Assembly: GCA_945897695.1 (NCBI GenBank)
Contig: CAMDGW010000158.1
Location: 1 to 5,739 of the forward strand
Source of the DNA: Pseudobacteriovorax antillogorgiicola
Lineage (GTDB): Bacteria; Bdellovibrionota_B; Oligoflexia; Oligoflexales; RGVZ01
Direction of reading: 5' to 3'
Length of the DNA: 5,739 nucleotides
Position 1 is the first letter of the stretch; the number at the start of each line of letters is the position of its first letter. The notes beneath the pieces are model-generated. The model had not been told where the DNA came from. It saw only the letters and a program-made list of their open reading frames with translations, and ran no database searches. Shown piece after piece: positions 1-4,876 of this stretch. The position numbers and the translations under genes were made by a program.

Positions 1-747
1 TCTAGTCAGATCCAATATATCGTCGATAATTTGCATCAGCTGTTTTCCATTGCGCGTGATCGTTTCCATAAACTCGACTCGCTGAATTGCCGTGACTTGC
101 GGATCATTCATCAGACTGCTGAAGCCTAAAATTGCATGGAGCGGGGTTCGGATCTCGTGACTCATATTTGCCAAAAACGCGCTTTTGGCGCGACTCGCGC
201 TCTCGGCAATGCTGGTTGCATCCTGGAGACTCTCAATCAAGTCCCGGATCGCGTACTGTTGCCGACGCGAGTTAAGAGCACCCTGCACGACACTAAGTAA
301 AGTCGAAATTTTGACAGGACGCTCCAGATAAATCAGGGATAGAGAGCAGTCGGCAAAGGATGACGCAACATGCTGCTGAAATAATTCCATAGCAGAACTA
401 TAGTCGTGCTTTGTTATGATGATCATGGGTAACGTCGACCATCTAGCTTGCTGAGATAGCACTTTTTTTAGATGGTGAACCATGGTGGGCGATAAAACCT
501 CCCCGCCCAAAATGACCACGCCAACACCCCGACTGATTTGATCTGTAAGTTCCATCGTATCTGCACACAGATGACTTTGAAGATTTCTTTTACCTAACAG
601 TTCTGAGCTCAAAACGGCATCATCATGGTTTTTAGTGAAGATCAAAATTCGTTCCGCCATCTTGACTCCGGGAACATCCAAACTAGAAAAACTCATTTCC
701 GCAACATTTGATGGCGCCAAAAACTGGTCAGAAACAAGGGGAATCAT
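1..747 (-). CDS. Sensor histidine kinase with N-terminal pseudo-receiver domain (partial, 3' end beyond left edge)
   Basis: I translated this frame by hand; it is open from the ATG at 747 to the left edge, giving 249 residues with no stop. Residues about 30-150 resemble a receiver fold: a first strand AERILIF, a third strand GVGVVIL, a fourth strand PMIIIT, and LERPVK, which matches the Lys-Pro region at strand five. The phospho-acceptor Asp expected after strand three is replaced (VVILGGE), so phosphotransfer is unlikely. A charged linker (RRQQYAIRDLIESLQDA, about 162-178) probably forms a coiled coil. It leads to a clear HisKA H-box, FLANMSHEIRTPLHAILGF, with the phosphorylatable His at 197, and then to the second dimerisation helix ending DDILDLTR. 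The HATPase_c domain should lie beyond the window. No membrane segment is seen, so the kinase is probably cytoplasmic. The start overlaps the upstream ATPase stop (ATGA), and an AAGGAG lies 8 nt before it. An internal Met at residue 30 is a less likely start. Kinase assignment is firm; its target is unknown. Confidence 0.93.
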   Translation of the reverse strand, partial: MIPLVSDQFLAPSNVAEMSFSSLDVPGVKMAERILIFTKNHDDAVLSSELLGKRNLQSHLCADTMELTDQISRGVGVVILGGEVLSPTMVHHLKKVLSQQARWSTLPMIIITKHDYSSAMELFQQHVASSFADCSLSLIYLERPVKISTLLSVVQGALNSRRQQYAIRDLIESLQDATSIAESASRAKSAFLANMSHEIRTPLHAILGFSSLMNDPQVTAIQRVEFMETITRNGKQLMQIIDDILDLTR

Positions 748-2297
748 GATAATTGCTCCTTGTCATACGCGATGCTCGACCCAGAATTTACGCCGCCACT
801 GTACGTCATAGCGCTGGCCGCAAAAGGCACCTCAGCAATCAAAGGCAATCCAATGGAAACACCTTTAGAGGAGACTTTGAATTCATGGGCGAATGGATCC
901 ATGGCTCCCGAACGATTTTTTTTCACTTTGATGTATTTTTCAGTCGCGCCCGCTAACTGGTAATTTCCTGTCTCGACGACGACCTCTGCAAGAAAGCTCA
1001 AATCGGCGGATGAAATATTTGATTGCTGACGTTGCTGATGCACATCAGCAATGACGACAAGTATCGCGCCAAGTTTATCTAGATGATTCACTAACTCTTG
1101 CATTTGCAGCATCAAAAATTTCTCTGAAGGCATGGCACTGATAAATCCATTCAAACTATCAATGATCATGGTGGAAAAACCATCGGCAGAGAATCTGAGC
1201 GCCAAATTCGCAAATTCCCCTGGGGATATTTCGGCAGGATCCAGGTGCCGAATCGAAATCACATCCTGATTTATGAATTCGCTCAAATCGAGACCGATAC
1301 TCTTGGACCTTTCCAAGTATGATGTTGCCCCCTCGTCAAACAAAAATATTGCGACCTTCTGACCGCGTGTTGCCATTGAAAATGCATAATTTGCCGCTAG
1401 AGAAGATTTTCCGGTACCGCCACGGCCCTCAATTATATTGCACGAACCAATGCGAAATCCACCGGCCAGCATGACGTCTAACTCGTTCAAACCGGTAGAA
1501 AATACCTGGCGAAGTGTTGCTGATACAATTGGATTTACTATAAAATCATCACTATGGGACAGCCTTGGGAAGATCTTAATCCCTCCACGCATGAGTCTAA
1601 AGTCATGACGCCCACTTTTAAAATCTGATGCGCGCATTTTTGACACGACCAGATTTCGCTGATTAGAGCCATAGTCAGTCGTGGTCTGTTCTATTTTAAT
1701 AACCGTACTCACGGCGCTGTGTAGTTGCAGATGTTGATCTTCAGATGATTTACCATCAAGCAGGAGGACTGTACAGCTAGCCCCAAGAAGGTAGCTCTTT
1801 AGGCGCAAAATCTCGCGCCGAAACCTCAGCGGATCACGAGCCAGCAGACGAAGTTCTGACAGCGAGTCAAAAACAACCCGCACAGGCTTGGCAGTCTCAA
1901 TTTCATCCCTCAATAATTTGGACATGCCAGCAAGCTCAATTTCCGCTGGATTAAAAAACGTATAATCGCCCTCACGCTCATCGATGCCTCCAACGACATC
2001 AAGTTCATAAATTCGGAACTGATCTCTCGGCCACCCGTGGGAATCTAAAAGAGCAATCAACTCGATCCGATTTTCAGATAGCGTGATATAGAGACCACTT
2101 TCTCCAGACCTCGCACCCTCAAGCAGGAATTGTACGGCCATAGTTGTCTTACCAGTACCGGCTGAACCCTCGATAAGATGAAGACGACCTCGCGTAAAGC
2201 CACCCTTCAAAATATCATCCAAACCGTCGACACCAGTGCTCACACGGCCGAACCCAAAAGCCGCAGGTTCGATACTACTGTTTGTCACATTGACCAT
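744..2297 (-). CDS. KaiC-like tandem RecA/P-loop ATPase (circadian-clock KaiC family)
   Basis: The product is a 517-residue cytoplasmic ATPase with two RecA-like KaiC domains. Domain I has a Walker A, EGSAGTGKTT (Lys50), a TLSE motif with Glu75, and a Walker B, RVVFDS (Asp144). It then shows the family's DPLRFRREIL and GRHDFRL segments. Domain II has EGRGGTGKSS (Lys297), FDE (Asp321-Glu322), a Walker B, TMIIDS (Asp380), and KVKKNRSGAMDPFAHEF, which aligns with the C-terminal part of cyanobacterial KaiC. The paired catalytic Glu of KaiC is Ser-Glu in domain I and Asp-Glu in domain II. At the KaiC Ser431/Thr432 autophosphorylation site I align Ser434/Phe435, so only one site may remain. The tail is rich in Ser, Gly and Ala. 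I chose the ATG at 2297 because GGAGG lies 6 nt upstream. The longer form starting at 2342 adds 15 residues but has no properly spaced ribosome site. The gene overlaps the kinase by 4 bp, so the ATPase probably regulates that kinase (inference). KaiC-family membership is firm; a timing role is not shown. Confidence 0.95.
   Translation of the reverse strand: MVNVTNSSIEPAAFGFGRVSTGVDGLDDILKGGFTRGRLHLIEGSAGTGKTTMAVQFLLEGARSGESGLYITLSENRIELIALLDSHGWPRDQFRIYELDVVGGIDEREGDYTFFNPAEIELAGMSKLLRDEIETAKPVRVVFDSLSELRLLARDPLRFRREILRLKSYLLGASCTVLLLDGKSSEDQHLQLHSAVSTVIKIEQTTTDYGSNQRNLVVSKMRASDFKSGRHDFRLMRGGIKIFPRLSHSDDFIVNPIVSATLRQVFSTGLNELDVMLAGGFRIGSCNIIEGRGGTGKSSLAANYAFSMATRGQKVAIFLFDEGATSYLERSKSIGLDLSEFINQDVISIRHLDPAEISPGEFANLALRFSADGFSTMIIDSLNGFISAMPSEKFLMLQMQELVNHLDKLGAILVVIADVHQQRQQSNISSADLSFLAEVVVETGNYQLAGATEKYIKVKKNRSGAMDPFAHEFKVSSKGVSIGLPLIAEVPFAASAMTYSGGVNSGSSIAYDKEQLS
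756..761 (-). promoter_or_regulatory. Ribosome-binding site for the histidine kinase
   Basis: The minus strand reads AAGGAG, 8 nt before the ATG at 747. It lies inside the 3' end of the KaiC-like gene. This supports the overlapping ATGA start over the internal Met at residue 30, and it suggests translational coupling of the two genes. Confidence 0.75.
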
Positions 2298-2300
2298 CAG

Positions 2301-2309
2301 CTTCCTCCC
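2301..2309 (-). promoter_or_regulatory. Ribosome-binding site deciding the KaiC-like start
   Basis: The minus strand reads GGGAGGAAG, with its GGAGG core 6 nt before the ATG at 2297. The in-frame ATG at 2342 has only AGGA directly abutting the start codon, which is too close to work. This favours the 517-residue form. Confidence 0.75.
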
Positions 2310-2349
2310 ATACCGACCAGCGAACCGCCAAGCCTTTGACATTCCTGTC

Positions 2350-2362
2350 GCACGATTCGTGC
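2350..2362. promoter_or_regulatory. 13-bp palindrome upstream of the KaiC-like gene (possible operator)
   Basis: GCACGATTCGTGC has perfect 6-bp arms around one central base. It lies about 53 bp upstream of the preferred KaiC-like start, where a promoter or 5' leader would be. The dyad fits a dimeric regulator better than an RNA hairpin, because the full arms leave no loop. No regulator is identified, and a palindrome this short could arise by chance. Confidence 0.3.
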
Positions 2363-2419
2363 CAGAACATTCAAAATCTATGAATTGTTTATTTTTTCTA
2401 ATTCATTCAGGCGTGGTCA

Positions 2420-2471
2420 CAGTGCCGAAACTCCGGTTCAGTGCCGAAACCCCGGTTCAGCGCCAAATCCG
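2420..2471. repeat. 19-bp tandem direct repeat, two full units plus a decayed third
   Basis: Unit one (2420-2438) and unit two (2439-2457) both read CAGTGCCGAAACyCCGGTT and differ at a single base (T or C). They abut with no spacer. A third, degraded unit (about 2458-2471) begins CAGCGCCAAATCCG. Just before the first unit is GTGGTCA. Abutting repeats of this kind can be regulator sites. They can also be end repeats of a transposable element, since IS21-family ends carry several short direct repeats. No transposase gene is visible. Confidence 0.7.
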
Positions 2472-2645
2472 CCTGCAAGTCAGTGACGCATTTTATAAAG
2501 TCATGATTTTAAAAGTCTCGAATCGATGCATCAGACAACTCCAAGTGCAGCCATTTGCCACATGGGGGGAAATGTAAAAAAGAGCCCTATTTGTAGCAAA
2601 GTGAGTCTATGAGGGATTAAGACAGGAGTCAGGACAAAGAATGGG

Positions 2646-2661
2646 CAATTCGCAAGAATTG
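2646..2661. repeat. Inverted repeat (6-bp arms, 4-nt loop)
   Basis: CAATTC and GAATTG flank GCAA. The structure has no following T-tract on either strand, so it is not a terminator. Its right arm overlaps the candidate -35 element of the peroxidase promoter, so it could be an operator. It is short enough to occur by chance. Confidence 0.3.
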
Positions 2662-2688
2662 AATCCTAAAGGCTTTCTATTGTAATAT
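2659..2688 (+). promoter_or_regulatory. Candidate sigma70-like promoter for the peroxidase-lectin unit
   Basis: TTGAAT (2659-2664) and TAATAT (2683-2688) are separated by 18 nt. They lie about 120 bp upstream of the peroxidase start, which would give a leader of roughly 115 nt. Both hexamers deviate from consensus, and the surroundings are AT-rich, so other pairs are possible. Confidence 0.25.
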
Positions 2689-2809
2689 AAAAGTAATAAT
2701 TGGATTTCGTGAGTCGACGAGGATTCCATCGAAGGTTTTTGGCTCAATCTTCCAGAATCGTCGTCAGGCTGTGATTTGGACTCAAATCCCAAAGTCAGAG
2801 GGGTAGCCC

Positions 2810-4852
2810 ATGCATTTTCGCTTACTCGGATTTTTTGCTGCGATCATTGTCATAACAGGTGGGGGCGCGATCATCGCATGTAAGGTGCGCCCCACGGAGT
2901 CAAGGCATCCCGGAGAATCTGATCGGGTATCGGTTGCGGGAGATGCGCTTGCTCGCGCTGACATGATGTCCAAGAAGGGGTTGTTTTCTGATTGGTATGA
3001 TCGCGATACCCGCGGTGAAAATTCTGGTGCACCAAGTGGTGCCGTTTCTTTAGGAGTTGCGCCCGCGCCAAAAGACAATTTGGAATTCCTGGCTAATGAG
3101 GCTGCGGCCAATGGAGGTAATGGCGGAAAGCTAGGTCGCCAAGAGGATTCAGGACTTCCGGTCCCCAGTGATCCATTCGGACTCGTATGTATGGGGCCCG
3201 GGGGCGAGGCTTTTGAGAGAATGCAGCCTCTTTTCTGCGTACAGGTACCGCAACCTAGCAAGACTGACATCATTAATAAGGACGCAGCCATTCGTCTCGG
3301 CAAGGCCTTGTTCTGGGATGTGCAGGTCGGAGGCGACGGGCAGACCGCATGTGCAAGCTGCCATTTTGCTGGTGGTGCAGATAATAGAACCACAAACACC
3401 TTACATCCTGGACCAAATGGACGATTCGAAGCCCTAGGCATCACAGGTGCGGGGCAGTCGTTTAGTCCTTTAAAGAACCTGACGGGTGATGATCGCGTCG
3501 GATCGCAGGGTGTCGTTGGTGGTCTGTTTAAAAACTTAAATTCAGATCCAGCCATAGCAGCTGATGACTGCGATGCGGATCAGAGCGCGCCGTTTTATGG
3601 GCATCGACAGGTTACCGGGCGCAATACGCCGACTGTTATTGGAGCGGTGTTCAATCAATTTAATTTTTGGGATGGCCGCGCAAGCCCTGTTTTTAATGGT
3701 TTTGATCCGTTTGGAGTGACGGGTAATGCAACAGTCAAGCAGTCATTATCCATTAATAGTAGTCTTGCCTCCCAAGCGGTTGCTCCTGCTAACAACGCAA
3801 CCGAGATGTCTTGCAGCGGGCGCAAGTTCAACGGCGCGAACAGTCTCGCAAGTAAAATGTTAGCGCGACGTCCCCTCCAGTTTCAGCAGGTTCTACCGTC
3901 AGACAGCTCTCTGGGTGAGATGTCAGCGTATCCGCAAAACGGTTTGAACTGTTACGGTCGCGCATGTACATATGGCGCCATGATCAAAGATGCTTTTGGG
4001 CCAACGTGGGAGCCGTTGGCACAGCAATTTTTCAGCCGTCTTTGGGGTCAAGCTCTTCAGGCCTACATGTCGACTTTGGTGCCTGATCAGACGCGATTTG
4101 ATCAGTATTTGGCTGGTAAGAAGTCACTTTTCACAACTTCAATGATTACTGGATTAGATGTTTTCATGGGCGCAGGTAACTGCGCTGATTGCCATGCGGG
4201 AGCAGAATTAACAGACGCGTCGGTTAATTACGCAAAACTAGCAAAAAGAGAAGATCAAGGTAATGACGAGGGGTTTCATAACCTCGGTGTGACCGCAACT
4301 GAAGAGGATTTAGGGCGTGAGAGTATCGGGCCTATGGGCGTTCCGTGGTCAACCTCAAGTAATCGATACAATCGCGGTGCGTTTAAAACACCGAGTCTCA
4401 GAAATTTGAAATTAACAGCTCCGTATTTTCATAATGGTGGCAAAGCGACACTCGACGATGTCATAGATTTCTATGCCCAGCGAGGGGGTGATGTCGCAAA
4501 TGAGGAGATGTCTGAAGAGCTTCAGGAAATAAATTTAGAGTCTCCTGATCTGCAGGCTCCATTGATTGAATTTTTGCGCGATGGCTTGCTAGACTGCCGC
4601 GTCGAAAAATACCGAGCACCCTTTGATCATCCGTCTCTAACTATTCCCAATGGTGTCAATCTTCAAGCAACTGGAATGACGGGAACTGGGTCTTGTCGGC
4701 TGAGTGCAGCCGTTCCTCCGACCACGCCCAATTGCATCAAAAATCCTGGTATATGCGACACAAACCAGGCCTTGCATGGAACGAGTGTCTATAAAGATTT
4801 GTTCGGGCGAATCGGGAGCTTAGCTGAAATTTCGCCCTTTCTGAAGAAATAA
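2810..4852 (+). CDS. Large dihaem cytochrome c peroxidase / MauG-family protein
   Basis: This is a 680-residue exported dihaem protein, expected to reduce H2O2 or use it for oxidation in the periplasm or at a membrane surface. The N-terminus has a hydrophobic segment ending in a lipobox-like IIAC (Cys24), suggesting a lipoprotein. Residues about 25-150 are a non-conserved, Gly/Ala-rich extension. The core begins at LGKALFWD. It has haem site one CASCH (181-185), RNTPT and FWDGRA (Trp287, matching the inter-haem Trp), an ATEM segment with Glu332 at the catalytic acid position, and haem site two CADCH (458-462). FHNLGV, FKTPSLRNLKLTAPYFHNGG and the axial-ligand region with Tyr555 follow. The core reads like the long peroxidase-like proteins with SLASQAV and APFDHP segments; classical CcpA is only about 350 residues. 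Ten non-haem, non-lipobox Cys suggest disulfides. GAGGGG lies 6 nt before the ATG. The lectin gene starts 24 bp downstream. Family is firm; the physiological substrate is unknown. Confidence 0.95.
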   Translation: MHFRLLGFFAAIIVITGGGAIIACKVRPTESRHPGESDRVSVAGDALARADMMSKKGLFSDWYDRDTRGENSGAPSGAVSLGVAPAPKDNLEFLANEAAANGGNGGKLGRQEDSGLPVPSDPFGLVCMGPGGEAFERMQPLFCVQVPQPSKTDIINKDAAIRLGKALFWDVQVGGDGQTACASCHFAGGADNRTTNTLHPGPNGRFEALGITGAGQSFSPLKNLTGDDRVGSQGVVGGLFKNLNSDPAIAADDCDADQSAPFYGHRQVTGRNTPTVIGAVFNQFNFWDGRASPVFNGFDPFGVTGNATVKQSLSINSSLASQAVAPANNATEMSCSGRKFNGANSLASKMLARRPLQFQQVLPSDSSLGEMSAYPQNGLNCYGRACTYGAMIKDAFGPTWEPLAQQFFSRLWGQALQAYMSTLVPDQTRFDQYLAGKKSLFTTSMITGLDVFMGAGNCADCHAGAELTDASVNYAKLAKREDQGNDEGFHNLGVTATEEDLGRESIGPMGVPWSTSSNRYNRGAFKTPSLRNLKLTAPYFHNGGKATLDDVIDFYAQRGGDVANEEMSEELQEINLESPDLQAPLIEFLRDGLLDCRVEKYRAPFDHPSLTIPNGVNLQATGMTGTGSCRLSAAVPPTTPNCIKNPGICDTNQALHGTSVYKDLFGRIGSLAEISPFLKK

Positions 4853-4876
4853 AATGGTGATCTGGGGGAAGTCAAA

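Larger units (their letters stand above)
2298..2809. other. Divergent intergenic region between the KaiC-like and peroxidase genes
   Basis: About 512 bp lie between two divergent genes and should contain both promoters. I see an AT-rich stretch (about 2370-2405), a 13-bp palindrome, a 19-bp tandem repeat, a small inverted repeat and one weak sigma70-like site, each listed separately. Short open frames cross the region on both strands, but none has a convincing ribosome site together with recognisable protein content. I found no tRNA-like structure or clear terminator. I could not pick out a good -35/-10 pair for the minus-strand unit. Confidence 0.6.

Noticed and set aside
753..963. Two 67-codon plus-strand open frames.
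   Set aside because: Both lie inside the 3' end of the KaiC-like gene on the opposite strand and have no family resemblance.
744..2297. A complete cyanobacterial-type circadian clock (kaiABC).
   Set aside because: Neither kaiA nor kaiB is present in the window, and one of the two KaiC phosphorylation positions appears to be Phe. Only the KaiC-family ATPase is supported.
2420..2471. Possible CRISPR array.
   Set aside because: The units abut at a 19-bp period with no spacers, there are only two full copies, and no cas gene is nearby.
2236..2577. A 113-codon plus-strand open frame crossing the start of the KaiC-like gene and the tandem repeat.
   Set aside because: It overlaps the ATPase N-terminus antisense, has no good ribosome site, and the part after the gene simply reads through the 19-bp repeats. 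It could contain a scrap of transposon-related frame, but I cannot support a gene.
2560..2590. A possible terminator around the G-run and A-run.
   Set aside because: The only pairing is a 4-bp ACAT/ATGT stem, too weak for a terminator, and it lies between divergent genes where none is needed.
2607..2792. A 61-codon minus-strand open frame in the intergenic region.
   Set aside because: It has no recognisable protein content and covers the likely peroxidase promoter region. Nothing supports translation.
2782..3555. A 257-codon open frame on the minus strand.
   Set aside because: It lies antisense to the peroxidase N-terminal half, whose protein matches a known family. The antisense translation is rich in Pro, Ser and Arg with no recognisable domain, as expected for a shadow frame.
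2810..4852. Rubber oxygenase RoxA/RoxB, which are dihaem proteins of similar length.
   Set aside because: The core motifs (FWDGRA, SLASQAV, APYFHNGG, APFDHP) fit the long peroxidase-like lineage better, and I do not recognise RoxA-specific segments. Length alone is not evidence.
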